Below, in pieces: positions 34,090-44,893 of a stretch of 64,000 bases of DNA. The translations under genes and the position numbers were made by a program. Within the stretch, counting starts at the first letter, position 1. Each line of letters starts with the position of its first letter. The DNA is from Tridacna crocea (taxonomy: Eukaryota; Mollusca; Bivalvia; Cardiida; Cardiidae): assembly GCA_943736015.1 (NCBI GenBank), contig OX031058.1:15897001-15961000 (forward strand). The letters are read 5' to 3'. Below the pieces are notes generated by a model. The model was not told where the DNA came from. It ran no database searches and saw nothing but the letters and a program-made list of their open reading frames with translations.

Positions 34090-35870
34090 TATTGGATGTG
34101 TGATGCGTCATAGTAAACAGGTCGTATTTTCGACGAATATGGCATGCACAGGCAACGATCATTGTGGAATTCTTGCGCAATAGGTTGACAAGCTTTGTAT
34201 GAATTCATTTTTTTTCGCAGTTCCTCTTCTGATTTATTTGCATGTAGTTAGTCATTGCCCACAATTTACACAGAGATGGAACCTTTTTTTACAGTCCGTT
34301 GTGATTATAGAAATATAAAAAGTTCCCTCCAACAAAGGGCTAAGTTTGCAGCGTAGGTACATTCTGATTACCACTCCTGTCTATCGCATGGTCCAAATAA
34401 GCACTGCATGATACAACGCTTCAGCACCGAGGTTTGGCATAAAAATACATATGGTGTGACGTCTATCTTTTAGATTATTGCAAAGGCGCGAAGTCTGTGA
34501 ATTTAATTCACTGCGTAATTGTTGCAAAATCGTAAATGTTTACAGGAAGGTGAGGCCTGTAACAGCATGTGGTGAAGTGGGTTCGTTCAACTGGTCCTCG
34601 TTGTACGTTAACCCGTAGGTGTAGAACATGGTTTTCAACTAAACTGGTCTCTCTCCATAGCACGTCAAATTGAACTTCCTCAAACAAAGGCATATAAATG
34701 TAATCAGCCTGAGATTATAAAAAGCAGTTAAATGTAACAGTACAACTCTGATTCTTTTAGATTTCATCAATAAATCATGTTCAACTTGTGAAATAGTGAA
34801 ATAACTGCTAATACAGGCAAATGGCATCATTGAAAAAAAAAAACTGACAAAAATGCCATTTTAGCCTATATTTCAATATTGACAAAATGCAAACCTAGGA
34901 AGCTAGCCTGAACATACCAAGCCCAAAAAAAACATTATCTGGGGATAAAATCCAAAGTAGCACTTTGTCATGCCTTTTATCGCAATCCTTTATGCCTTGA
35001 CCTTACCTTTATTTTCGCGGCTAAAAACCGCCGCTAGCTCTACGACCCCTCACTTTCGCATTTGGGGTCAAATCTATATTTCAAAGAAGGAAAGGTCATG
35101 ACTTCCTGTTTCATAGACAAACCAAATGCTTCTTTTCCTTATTCTCACACAATTCATGGGTATATTAACAACTCATCTTATCAGACTTGCATTTAATACG
35201 TACCCTTCTCTGTTTACATGTGCCTAGATATACGCTGTGTCAGGGGAGGCAACCAATCTAGGGTGGACCAGAAAATCCCATGTTGGAAAGTAAATATCGT
35301 CTAGAATGTACATCGTGATAACGACTCCAAGTCCATTAACCCTTAAGTTGTTGCGCTGGGCATCAGTTACTATCGTGGATAGAAAATTATTTCAAGATCA
35401 GTCAGCAAAAAACGTGCAGTTTTATCTCAAATTTACTCTCTCAACTACTTGGATTTGTAATATGGAGAAAAAACAACCATAATATACTGTAGTATTTTTT
35501 TGGTTATTTATGAATGAAATCCAATAGACACATATTAAACGTTTCAGGAACCGACATAATTCCAGACTTTCTCATACAAAACCGTTTGGCAAGTAATAAA
35601 GTTGGTGGCTTTAGTGACAGAAATTATCTGTGAGAGAGTACAAATACGTTATGAAAAAGACAAAAAATGATAGCTACCCGTATTTCCCCCTTTTTAACAA
35701 TTTTTTTCAAAAGCTGTATTTACTATGACCTTTAAATCACGTGAATGTTTGGAAAAGAATTGAAGTTGGTTCACTGAAATAAAGGCCTAAGTTAAATTGT
35801 CATGTGTCTATGGATGAAAAATTAAATACAGTTTTTTTTTTAAGCAGATATTATCCCTAACAAGTGTCTC
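34090..35870. other. Intergenic, no gene supported
   Basis: About 1.8 kb with short frames on the minus strand (34508-34830) that match no domain I recognise. A very degraded family A hairpin (GAAAAAGACAAAAAATGATA, then TTTCCCCCTTTTTAAC) lies at about 35640-35705. Confidence 0.4.
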
Positions 35871-35877
35871 TCGACAT

Positions 35878-36158
35878 TTATTTATTATTCATTCATTTAT
35901 CTATTATCTATTTATTTAATTAATTTATCTAAGAATTCATCTTGGAATTTATTAATTTATCTAGGTTTTCATTTAGGAAATTATTTGTTTATTTATTTAT
36001 TTAGTAATTTAGTAATTTAATTAAGATTGAAGTTTAACTGATTGATTAGTTTATGCATTTATCTAGGACTTTATTCATTTTGGAAATTAATTTATTTATC
36101 TTTTTATTTAATCTATAAATTTATTTATTCATTTATTCTTTCATTCATTCATTTTTTC

Positions 36159-36192
<34 letters not shown>

Positions 36193-36597
36193 TTAGGAAT
36201 TTACTTTAATTAAGATTGATTGATTGACTGAATTATTTATTCATCTAGGATTTTTCTCGTTTTGGAATTTTATTTTTTATTTATATGTCTATCTATTTAT
36301 TCATTCATTCATCTATCTATCTGTTTATTTATTTAGGTATTTACTAAATAATTTTTTAAAGATTGAAATTTAACAGGTTGATTGGTTTTTTTTATTTATC
36401 TAGGACTTTATTCATTTTGGAATTTCATTTATTCATTTATTTATTTATTCATTTATGCATTCATTCACTCATCTATCTATTCATTTATTTAGAAATTTAC
36501 TTTTATTTAGATTGAAATTTAACTGGTTGATTGGGTTATTCATTTATTTAGGACTATATTCATTTTTGAATTTTATTTATTTATTTATTTATTTATT

Positions 36598-36628
<31 letters not shown>

Positions 36629-36830
36629 TTCTTTTAGTCATTCATTCATTCATCAATATATCGATATATTTATTTAGGAATTTACTTAGTAATTTAATCA
36701 AGATTGAAATTTAAATAGTTGGCTGGTTTAATCATTTATTTAAGACTTTATTCTTTTTGGAATTTTATTTATTTATCTATCTATTTATTTATTCATCTAT
36801 TCATTTGTCGGACAAAAAATCAATAATTCA
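35878..36830. repeat. Compound TTTA/CTAT array with higher-order unit
   Basis: Tetranucleotide runs (TTTA, TTCA, and a CTAT run at 36159-36193, longest TTTA run about 36575-36632) are interleaved with five copies of a conserved segment of about 65 bases: AAGATTGAAATTTAACTGGT, then TTTATCTAGGACTTTATTCA and TTTTGGAATTT. These lie near 36023, 36207, 36356, 36507 and 36697. Spacing varies from about 150 to 190 bases because the tetranucleotide spacers vary. Confidence 0.85.
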
Positions 36831-36831
36831 T

Positions 36832-37041
36832 TTAACCCTTAACCTGAAAAATAATTCTAATCGAACTTTCAGGTCGACAGAGAAACCTATAATTTCGCTT
36901 TTTCAGAGTTTTTGTTTAGAAAACTATTTCCTTATGGGACAGTTTCGAATCAAGATCAGATTGTACGTTCTGTCCAATGTAATCTTGATCTTCACTGTCT
37001 GCAACAAGTTCGAGTGTCGCACTTAGTAGCTTAAGGGTTAA
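36832..37041. mobile_element. TTAA-flanked MITE with GATCAAGATCAGA hairpin
   Basis: TTAA at 36832-36835 and 37038-37041; ends CCCTTAACCTG and the complement CCCTTAAGCTAC. The interior has CGAATCAAGATCAGATTGTA and TGTAATCTTGATCTTCACTG. This links the GATCAAGATCAGA hairpin family to TTAA-type, piggyBac-like termini. Confidence 0.75.
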
Positions 37042-37044
37042 GCC

Positions 37045-38060
37045 AACAAAAGTACCAAGTAATTATGTACATATCTTTTTGTCCTTTTCAACTTTTTAAC
37101 AGATGAAAAATGTAAACAAAAAAATGTCAGAATTTAAAGTAGTGGCAAACCATAATTGAAAGAATGCTCAAATGCTCGACATTTCCTTGTATATAATTTG
37201 TAAGCATCGTTAGAAAAAGAAGAAAATACTGATTGCCAGTATTTTCTACTATTTCACGTAATGCTTTGGGGAAAAACGGAAATTTACACTTAGAAATAAA
37301 TATCATGGCACACCATAAATAAAAATAAATGTTGTTTGGTCTTTCTTTTCTTTTTGACTCCTGGAGATCTTATTTTTATTCATTAATTTAAATGTTCGTA
37401 AAGTTCAATACTGGTAAGTATTATCTCGGCAAACAATTCCAACGTGCAAAGAAATTATTTTAATACGATATTTAATACATGTGCAGTGGCCTGCATAATT
37501 CTCTCCCTTACATATGCGACGAGCAATCTTGATTTTTTTTTCTATTTCAGTAGAGACTGAAACACTTCTATGAGAATGACGAATGCCCCCGTTTTGTTAT
37601 ATGTAAGACGTCCCAAAGATGACGCCATTTTAGTTTGATTTATTTCATCTTCGCATAGATGTGTGAAATTTGATTCTTTGTGTTATTCAAGATGCTCTTT
37701 TTGGCAAATTCACCTCAACGACCTTTAACACAATTTTTCTACCGGACAGATTTTTTTTTTAAAACTTTGCACAGAAAACACTTATCTTGTCTGTGGGAGA
37801 ACACAGCAAAAATGATAAACTTCCAAAATTTAGTTTATATTAAACATGCATTTCTTTTATAGTCAGTTAAACAGAAAAATTACAGTATGAGTATACGACT
37901 ATACGTCATTTTAATTGAAAATCAGTTAATTTTGCACAAAATTTTGCACAAGAAAAATGTATAAAAGCCTAGTTTTTGGCATGGTAAATGTAAAAGTACA
38001 CATGTTATATACAGACTATTGATTAGAAAGGGAGATAATTTGGCCTAATAATGGATTAAT
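37045..38060. other. Intergenic, one degraded family A hairpin
   Basis: GAAAAAGAAGAAAATACTGATTG and CCAGTATTTTCTACTATTTC at about 37213-37256 pair imperfectly. Otherwise nothing is supported. Confidence 0.45.
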
Positions 38061-38064
38061 CTTT

Positions 38065-38592
38065 AATTAATACATACATACTTTCTATTGGAGGTATTTT
38101 GTCTTTTCCACATTTATAGTGTTTATAATTCTAAATGAGAAGTAAAAAAATGGTACCTATATTTCCTAGCTCAGAAAATAGGGATAAAGCTCACATTGGA
38201 AGTTTTTTTTTTAGGAAAAAAATAGCACAAAAGTTAAGCAATTACATTGGGAAACGGAGAAATTGCACATCAGGGGCGAATGATTCTCCTTTTCCAACAA
38301 CAGTTTTCATAGCTGAAACAGCTAACTTCCACAGCTTTAAATTCCCTGCTTTTGTTCGCTTGTGTGTAACGCCGTGTGAACAGTGTTTTTTTGTTTTAGT
38401 TTCTTCACGGTAACTGTTCACAGATCCATTTTTTCCTCTCTCTTCACTAATACTACCCGAAGAAAGCAATACTTGTTTCAATGAACCATTCATTTTATCA
38501 TATGTACATAGGTGCACCTTTGATTCACTATACATGACAAAAACACATGCGCACTAGGATGCGCGCAAACATTTGTGATATACGTGGTTAAA
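38065..38592 (+). repeat. Family C repeat, longest copy
   Basis: ACATACTTTCTATTGGAGGT, TTTATAATTCTAAATGAGAA, CACAGCTTTAAATTCCCTGC, GCACTAGGATGCGCGCAAAC and GATATACGTGGTTAA. The element spans about 500 bases. The centre holds a weak hairpin (GGAGAAATTGCAC, later GATTCTCCTTTTCC) reminiscent of family A. Confidence 0.75.
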
Positions 38593-38857
38593 GTTATTCT
38601 TTTTCTGCATTGATAATCTTACAGTCTTCTGCTGTAAAACTGTCCTAGGGAATAAAGTGTGAACAGAAAGCGAACAACTGAACATTGCATTGGGAGAAGC
38701 TATATATTACTCGAAGGCAGGACAGTTTACACATCCCGAAGTTCAGGCTTGGGCTCTGCGGTGCCTCACCAATAATCTTCCCATTTGACCGGTGAAGTCA
38801 TCGAGAATTCCAAAATTCTCCAAAGGGTATGCCTACGAAAAGCTGCACGTGAATGTG

Positions 38858-38943
38858 AGAATTGAATCTGGGGCCTCGAGATTGCAAATTCTTAAGTTTC
38901 ACTGATAACCAACTCAATGCCCTTGCATGAATCGAACCCGCCT
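38858..38943 (-). repeat. tRNA-derived SINE-like head
   Basis: On the minus strand, GAGTTGGTTATCAGTGAAAC (box A-like), then CCCCAGATTCAATTCTCAC (box B-like). A second, better box B, GGGTTCGATTCATGC, lies just upstream, suggesting two overlapping or truncated units. Confidence 0.5.
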
Positions 38944-38944
38944 C

Positions 38945-39600
38945 TTCCTGATTTAAAGCATAGACAGAAAACCACGAAGGACCTGGAAAGCATTGAACAA
39001 CAGGAGAAGTTACTTAGTTCTGGAAACTCAGCTTTGACAGCTCTGTCCGGGGACTTCACGTCTGCTTCTGGTAAAAAAAAGTCAGACCCGTCCTTATGTC
39101 GATCATTGTGTGTGCTATCATTGTATGGATTGTATGAATGACGATAATGTGAATGAATGCAATACTGCAATCAATTACGCAGAATAAAATTGGAAAAAAG
39201 ATTTGAAAGTTAAGTAATTGCTCATCTAACGGGACGAACTACCAGAATTAGATTGTTTTTAGGTATAAGCTCATTGCAGTTGCGAAGAAAAGCGAATCAC
39301 CAGGGGAATCAGTTAATCGCGCTATCTGCGCATGCGCGCCGAAATAAGTGTGTGGGCGATAATGTACACAAGCTATATACGACAGTGTTGTAATCAATCT
39401 CGTATCCCCCGATAACTGTTTTATATTGGACCCGTATTCCCAGATACTAATCCACGGAAAAATGCTTTTTTTAGTCTACAGCACTGCCTACTCAAAACGT
39501 AACGCGTAGGCGGAAACGGAAATAAAATCGATAGAGCCAGACTTTCAACACAGAGGGAGATAAAACGTTACCTAATCGTGGAAATGTCTAGTTTTCCATC
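38945..39600. other. Intergenic; short balanced frame noted
   Basis: A plus-strand frame at 38917-39141 contains TTKDLESIEQQEKLLSSGNS and reads as plausible soluble protein. It lacks clear splice sites and family resemblance, so no gene is called. Confidence 0.3.
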
Positions 39601-39603
39601 CCT

Positions 39604-39833
39604 TTAACAATTTTTTTCCAAACAACAGAGTTGTAGTTTTGCCCAAATTGACAGTATTTGCATACGAAATATTTAGTGTGGCCCATATGAGAATTGTATT
39701 TAAAATGGAAGAAAAAAATTACGGTAAAGGAGAAAAACGCTACTTAACAGCATTTTCTACTTTTCCGGGAAAGTTTTCAAAGGCTTTCCTCAAGAGGCCG
39801 GCTAATAAGTGGAATTGTTAAAGGAAGGATTAA
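39604..39833. repeat. Family A MITE, degenerate
   Basis: TTAA at 39604-39607 and 39830-39833. The hairpin is eroded (GGTAAAGGAGAAAAACGCTA, CAGCATTTTCTACTTTTCCG). Confidence 0.6.
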
Positions 39834-39837
39834 GTAA

Positions 39838-39895
39838 TCTTGGGATCGAACCACGGCTAACTCAGCGGAGAAGCACAAGGCTAGTGTAGCATGCA
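39838..39895 (-). repeat. tRNA-derived SINE-like head
   Basis: Minus strand: GCCGTGGTTCGATCCCAAG is a good box B; upstream CTACACTAGCCTTGTGCTTC is a poor box A. Probably a degraded SINE. Confidence 0.4.
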
Positions 39896-40107
39896 ACGGC
39901 ATGGTCAACTGGTCACCCATCCAGACACTTAGAAAAGCTAATTGTACAGCAAGGAAGGTTTGAAGTGGTTATATATACTACTCAAAATTTGCTAGGGATC
40001 ACCCTAAAAGATTCACTCTAAATTTATATGTGGCATGCATCATGTAGGGTTTTACAATATGTTACATTATCACACTGATCAATAAAATGACTAGTGGAAA
40101 TTGATCT

Positions 40108-40326
40108 TTAAGCCTTTACCTCACAATGCCGACTGTTAAAGACACTGAGAAAGAAGCCTTTGGAAAACATTGTTGGAAAAGGAGAAAATGCTGGATACCA
40201 GCATTTTCTCCCTTTCCAACGATGTTTTCTACCCTATGACAGACTTCATAGTGCACGTTGTATATAGTTTTGGTCAGCAAATGCTTTCAACTTGGACAGA
40301 TCTAGAGTTTTAAAGAATGGTAAAGT
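40108..40326. mobile_element. TTAA-type hairpin MITE (family A)
   Basis: TTAA at 40108-40111. The hairpin GAAAACATTGTTGGAAAAGG-AGAAAATGCTGG pairs with CCAGCATTTTCTCCCTTTCC AACGATGTTTTC with two or three mismatches. The right end is eroded (GAATGGTAAAG). Confidence 0.75.
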
Positions 40327-40420
40327 ATGGCAAAACTGTTATAACATATAAACCCATACAGAAATATGTAAGTGATCCCTATCAAAGTTTGAGTAGTATA
40401 TTTAACCATTCTCCGTAACA

Positions 40421-40620
40421 GCTAAGTATCAAGGGATCTGAAGGTCAAATCCCGACTCCAGACATTTTTTTCTAAACGGTTTAATGAAATGTCCTTGAGA
40501 CCAGGTTCATTTCTCCCTCACACCACTTGGTAGCTTTGATTGCACAGATAAGCATCCAGCGTCTTGGAAAATTTCATCCTCGCGAGCCAAGTTTACGATC
40601 ACTACGTGGATCTTACCTTG
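40421..40620 (+). repeat. tRNA-derived SINE-like element, diverged
   Basis: Box B-like GGTCAAATCCCGACTCC, then GGTTTAATGAAATGTCCTTG and GGTTCATTTCTCCCTCACAC, which parallel the body of the element at 29926-30190. Confidence 0.5.
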
Positions 40621-40629
40621 GCTGATTGA

Positions 40630-41500
40630 ACCCGATTTCGAGATTCCTGCGATGCGCCCTCTATTGGATGCTGGTTATTAGCCCCCTTTACATCATATTT
40701 CTAAAAGCAAATGAAATATCGTTTTACAAACCGCTTACGAATACACATGAAGCGATAAGCAAACATCCACGTGGGTTTCCATGTTTTACCTTCTATTCGA
40801 AAGGTAGAGACCTTGTTCTATTTTTATCAAAGATGAAATGCTACGAGCGATTTCATTCGTTGCAGCTAGAGCTGGCTGCATCCAATGAAAAAGCGTATCG
40901 GGTGAACGTAAAAATCAAGCTCGATCCGCCAAGGGTAGAGTAACGTAGTGAATCGTCGGCCTTGGCATGCGAAGATGGCAAATATTGTGTCGCGCAGTAC
41001 TGGTTGTAGAAAATCATAGAATGCATGGTTAGGTGGCCCAATCAGGACTAAAATAAGTCATTAAAAGGTATTACTTTACAAGTAGGATTTATACTGTATG
41101 GAAGCAAGTATTGGAACTCTATCAGGAATTGGAACCAGTACTAGATGAGACATTCAATAAGTCTGGCCGCTGTGATGCAACTGAAATACCGTGGAAAGCA
41201 AACAAACCAAAAATATAGTACATTTTTGTGCGGCACACGCGTATCCGCGTGGATTATGCCAATTCTAAAAGGATGTTTTTAAAGTCTGAATTGCGTAAAT
41301 TCATTGACACCATGGCAAATAGTATGATATGGGAGAATCCGTTGCTTCTAGTATGCAACTTTATTTTTTATGTGTTACACTATGAACCATTGTCTGTACA
41401 GTCTGCTTGAATTTTCAGACACTATATCTAGTAGCAACTGATTCTATTCCAGCGATGAGTTCGTTTAACGTCAAGCCTTGAAAAGTATTTTTGCTACGCC
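40630..41500. other. Intergenic, no gene supported
   Basis: A 105-residue plus-strand frame (40626-40943) and an overlapping minus frame exist, but neither shows a domain, signal or splice context. Confidence 0.35.
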
Positions 41501-41528
41501 CGGTGAAAAAGGAGCTTAGTGCTTCTGC

Positions 41529-41593
41529 AAAAAAGTTTCGACTAAGGTCAGCCAGCGCGGACTGCGCAGGCTGACCTTAGTCGAAACTTTTTT
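41529..41593. repeat. Perfect 25-bp hairpin with TGCGC tip
   Basis: Arms 41529-41553 and 41569-41593 are exact complements (GTTTCGACTAAGGTCAGCC) around AGCGCGGACTGCGCA, whose own GCGC ends can pair. Related pieces lie at 16108, 22490, 32105, 43140, 48645 and 50997. Confidence 0.85.
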
Positions 41594-41777
41594 ACTTTTA
41601 GATTTTTTTACTTTAGAATTTTAAATTTTCTGAGTATCAAAAGACCTTTATACCTCATCCTATGATTCTGACGAATGGTAGACAAAGTCAATTTCATGGG
41701 TCCATGTTTATATGACGACCTGCTTGGTGTCATTGATGCGTCACAGAGATGAAATACACCCCCGTTTGCAAGAGTAT

Positions 41778-41921
41778 GGCGCATTTCTAAGTGGGAATTT
41801 CACTTTTCAACAGAATGCAAACCATTGAGTGGAAAAAAAAACATGGGGAGGGGTGGCGGGGGTGTAGACCATAATGACCCCCCCCCCCTTAAAACTTAAA
41901 ATCGAAATTCTAGTACTGTAA

Positions 41922-41965
<44 letters not shown>

Positions 41966-42274
41966 TCTTTTATGTTTTCGGCTTTAGCTGAGATATACTC
42001 GCTATAATACCTCCATGGTCATGGTTTGGTCACTATATTGCAGTAATAAGATAAGAGCATTTTCTGTCGCTAAGGGTAGTAGAGGAAACCGTTTCATTTC
42101 AAGGTTTTACGGTTCAGAAAATGTCGCAAAACTGGCACATGACGCATTTCAAATTGGAAATTTCCTTTTTAACAGTATGCAAACCATTGAGGGGAAAAGG
42201 GAAATTGTAGACCATATTGAACCCCCCCCCCCAAAAAAAAAAAGAAAATTAAAATCCACATTCTAGTACTGTTA

Positions 42275-42331
<57 letters not shown>

Positions 42332-42790
42332 CGAAGGATCTATATGGTTTTCGATAAGCTTTAGCTATGAAAATTCTGGCAGTAATACCTCCTTGGTCAC
42401 TATAATAATAAATTGGAGTGCAACACGCGAAAAGGTGCATTCGGACATTTGCGTAAAGTGTCGTCTCGGATCAGCTTGTGCCGTCCGCACAGGCTAATCC
42501 GAAACGATACTTTCCGATTTTATGTGATTTTCTGTTTTACGCAAGTCTACTGTAACACAAAATCTAATGTAGTCGTAAAGTGTCGTCTCGGATTAGCCTG
42601 CGCGGACTGCGCAGGCTAATCCGGGACGACACTTTACGCAAATGTCCGAATGCACCTTTTGGCGTGTTGCACTCCATATTACAGTAAAAAAATAAGGGCA
42701 TTTTCTGCAGCTACAGATAGGAGGAGGGACATTGTTTCATTTCTGAATGTTTTACGGTTCAGAAAATGTTGCAAAACTATCACACTGTCT
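41778..42790 (+). repeat. Direct repeat of about 365 bp with (CT)n, interrupted by an insertion
   Basis: Segment 41778-42140 is repeated at about 42140-42790. Shared landmarks are CAAACCATTGAGTGG/GAGGGG, a run of 11 C (41878-41888; 42222-42232), ATTCTAGTACTGT, (CT)19 at 41925-41962 and (CT)25 at 42279-42328, TAATACCTCC-TGGTCACTAT, and GGTTCAGAAAATGT. In copy 2 the double-hairpin element 42411-42680 sits between TGGTCACTATAATAATAAA and TTACAGTAAAAAAATAAG; copy 1 has the uninterrupted CACTATATTGCAGTAATAAG. Confidence 0.85.
42411..42680. mobile_element. Double-hairpin foldback element, copy 4 (with paralogous empty site)
   Basis: Ends TTGGAGTGCAACACGCGAAA and the complement of GGCGTGTTGCACTCCAT. 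Two inner hairpins (GGATCAGCTTGTGCCGTCCG with CACAGGCTAATCC; GGATTAGCCTGCGCGGACTG with CGCAGGCTAATCC) are joined by CTACTGTAACACAAAATCTA. The empty counterpart lies at about 42030-42045. Confidence 0.88.
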
Positions 42791-42875
42791 AGATCAAAGA
42801 TAAGACGCATTGTGGAGTCTGATTTCTATCTACATTGTCTGCAGATGCTAATGACGTCTCTCTCTGCACGCTAGG
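42785..42875. repeat. GATCAAGATCAGACTGCAC family, diverged
   Basis: ACTGTCTAGATCAAAGATAA against TGATTTCTATCTACATTGTC, a weak version of the family hairpin, followed by TGACGTCTC and AGGGTTTAA. Confidence 0.5.
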
Positions 42876-42877
42876 GT

Positions 42878-43130
42878 TTAAGCCTTTTCCAGACGACAAA
42901 ATTTTAGAGTAGTCAAAATTCAAAGCATCTACAGACGACAAAATTTTAGACTTGTCCAAATCCAAAGGATCTAAAGACGACAATTTGAAAAGCGGTTCAA
43001 ATGATGATACTCATCTTTGTCAGCGTGGAAAATATTTTGAAAATGCAAATAACAATAATTTTCTCCTTTTCCTACAATTTTTCATAAGTCTTTTTACGTA
43101 GGGGTCGTTAAAACTTGTTTGGTCTAGTTC
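42878..43130. repeat. Family A MITE with duplicated subterminal segment
   Basis: TTAA at 42878-42881. The unit AGACGACAAAATTTTAGA(G/C) with AAAGCATC/AAAGGATC appears about twice in tandem at 42891-42985. The central hairpin is nearly lost, and TTTTCTCCTTTTCCTACAAT survives. Confidence 0.6.
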
Positions 43131-43139
43131 TTACAGTGC

Positions 43140-43620
43140 TGATAGTACTACATAATTTCAGCATTGAACTGCGTAGTTTGACCCGAGTCGATATTTTTCG
43201 CAGTTACTTGGCTCATTTTCTTTGGCCAATGTGGATAAACTTCACGGTTGCCTTGTGTTATAGGTTCAACTACGACGTTTAAATAACAGGATGGTCTGTT
43301 TTCAATGTGGTACGTCTCTTTCTATGAGACCAGGTTAGGTGCATGTAAAACTTTTTTTCAAGCTCATCTCAGCTGAGAATGATATCAAAGTCGTACAGAA
43401 ACGATTTGATATACCTCATAGAGGAATATTTTCACTTTTCAAACGTCCGTTTCCTTATTCTCATTAAAGATATATCTGTACTCGTTTACCAGTTTTTAGT
43501 CAGATTTTTAACCCATTTTATCTCTACTTTATGAAACTGATTTCACTCCTATAAATTTATGCCAAATGCTCCCCCTGATGGCTGCAACATTACGCAGATC
43601 ACGACGGATAGAAAATGCAT
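43140..43620. other. Intergenic with a TGCG hairpin fragment
   Basis: GAACTGCGTAGTTTGACCCG and GTCGATATTTTTCGCAG at about 43165-43210 belong to the repeat at 41529. Nothing else is supported. Confidence 0.4.
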
Positions 43621-43624
43621 TCCA

Positions 43625-43790
43625 TGTTGTTGTTTGAAGAAAAATAGTACTCTTTCATCGAAGTCGTGTAAAATAGGGATTGTTTGGCGTAGGGTTAAAG
43701 GTTCATATTTATCTTATGGTATTTAGTCTTTACCAAACAATTTCAGGTTTTCATGACCCTGAAAAAGAAAGCTTTTGATGCCATCATTGC
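43625..43790. repeat. Segment shared with 45889-46040 (two adjoining MITE ends)
   Basis: GAAGAAAAATAGTACTCTTT, AAATAGGGATTGTTTGGCGT, AGGGTTAAAGGTTC, then TAGTCTTTACCAAACAATTT and CATGACCCTGAAAAAGAAAG. The same order is found at 45889-46020. The MITE body is missing here after TTTTGATGCC. Confidence 0.7.
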
Positions 43791-44210
43791 AATCGCTGTA
43801 GTCGTTTCCGGTTTTATTAAATGATAACAAAGCCCCCGTGTGTGTCTTTTTATATATGTACGTCGTAGGCCAGATCGAATCTAGGCAGATCCTAGACCAA
43901 ATTAGAATTATAATTTTGTCTAGACCAAAATAGATGTTTTTTAAAAATTCTCATAATCATACTAATCCACATATGTTTACAACTGAGAGGTGCTTTTAAT
44001 TAAATTTAGAATTAAAAAATTGAATTTGATTTGGTCGAGAAAGTATTCCAGTTTGGTCGAGGCAGATTCCAGATCTGCTTAGATTCCAGTTTGGACTACG
44101 ACATATATATATATTTGGAAATTTGTGTATGTTTACATGCGAGGCTGAGCTATTTTCCACACTTTCATGTTTCAACAGCAGGTTTACCCCACTATCTTTA
44201 AGGACGTATC
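43791..44210. other. Intergenic, short AT-rich direct repeats
   Basis: Variants of AGATTCCAG(A/T)T..G and CTAGACCAAA(A/T)TAGA recur between about 43873 and 44100, a small decayed tandem area. No gene is supported. Confidence 0.4.
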
Positions 44211-44211
44211 T

Positions 44212-44370
44212 TTAACCCTTTACCAAACAATCCCTGGTTTTAACGACCCCGAGGCAGAAGCCTCTTGAAAATATTGTGGGAAAAGGAGAAAATGCTGATA
44301 ACCAGCATTTTCTCCTTTTCCCACAATGTTTCCTACCCCTCAAAATCAAATTTCATTAAATCGCATTAAA
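44212..44370. mobile_element. TTAA-type hairpin MITE (family A), 3' truncated
   Basis: TTAA at 44212-44215, then CCCTTTACCAAACAATCCC. Hairpin GAAAATATTGTGGGAAAAGG-AGAAAATGCTGATAACCAGC with right arm intact. The right third is missing after CTCAAAATCAAATTTCATTA. Confidence 0.8.
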
Positions 44371-44580
44371 TTTGAACTCCCTCAGAACCTTCACGTTATA
44401 CAGCTGATTATCTATGCATATATCTTAAAACCATCATGATCTATTGAAACATGACATTTTCAATATTTCAGTCATGTATCAACACTTCTCTCGGAAATCA
44501 ATTTTTACTTTGTTAATTATTTGTATCTTGTTGGCTCTAAATAGTACATACTTGATGCAAAATAGATTTTATGTTATGTT

Positions 44581-44854
44581 ATAATTGGCTTGCAACACAC
44601 GAAAAGGGTCATTCGGACATTTGCGTAAAGTGTCGTCTCGGATCAGCGTGTGCAGTCCGCACAGGCTAATCCGAAACGACACTTTCCGATTTTATGTGAT
44701 TTTCTGTTTTACGCAAGTCTACTGTAGCAGAAAATGTAATGTAATCGTAAAGTGCCGTCTCGGATTAGCCTGCGCGGACTGCGCAGGCTAATCCGGAACG
44801 ACACTTTACGCAAATGTCTGAGTGCACCTTTTCGCGTGTTGCACTCCATATTAT
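44581..44854. mobile_element. Double-hairpin foldback element, copy 5
   Basis: Ends ATAATTGGCTTGCAACACAC and the complement of CGTGTTGCACTCCATATTAT. Both inner hairpins are intact (GGATCAGCGTGTGCAGTCCG/CACAGGCTAATCC and GGATTAGCCTGCGCGGACTG/CGCAGGCTAATCC). The left end resembles copies 2 and 6 (GGCTTGCAAC) and the right end copies 3 and 4 (GCACTCCATA), so the ends are chimeric. Confidence 0.88.
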
Positions 44855-44893
44855 GTTATGTTACGTTACGTTACGTTACGTTACGTTATGTTA
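44851..44893 (+). repeat. (TTACG)n / (TTATG)n microsatellite
   Basis: Two TTATG, five TTACG and two further TTATG units directly abut the double-hairpin element. Confidence 0.85.

Noticed and set aside
36455..36637. 60-residue leucine/phenylalanine/isoleucine-rich membrane-like frame
   Set aside because: Arises from TTTA tetranucleotide repeats.
38917..39141. Possible coding exon with TTKDLESIEQQEKLLSSGNS
   Set aside because: No splice signals, no family recognised, and the opposite strand is equally open.
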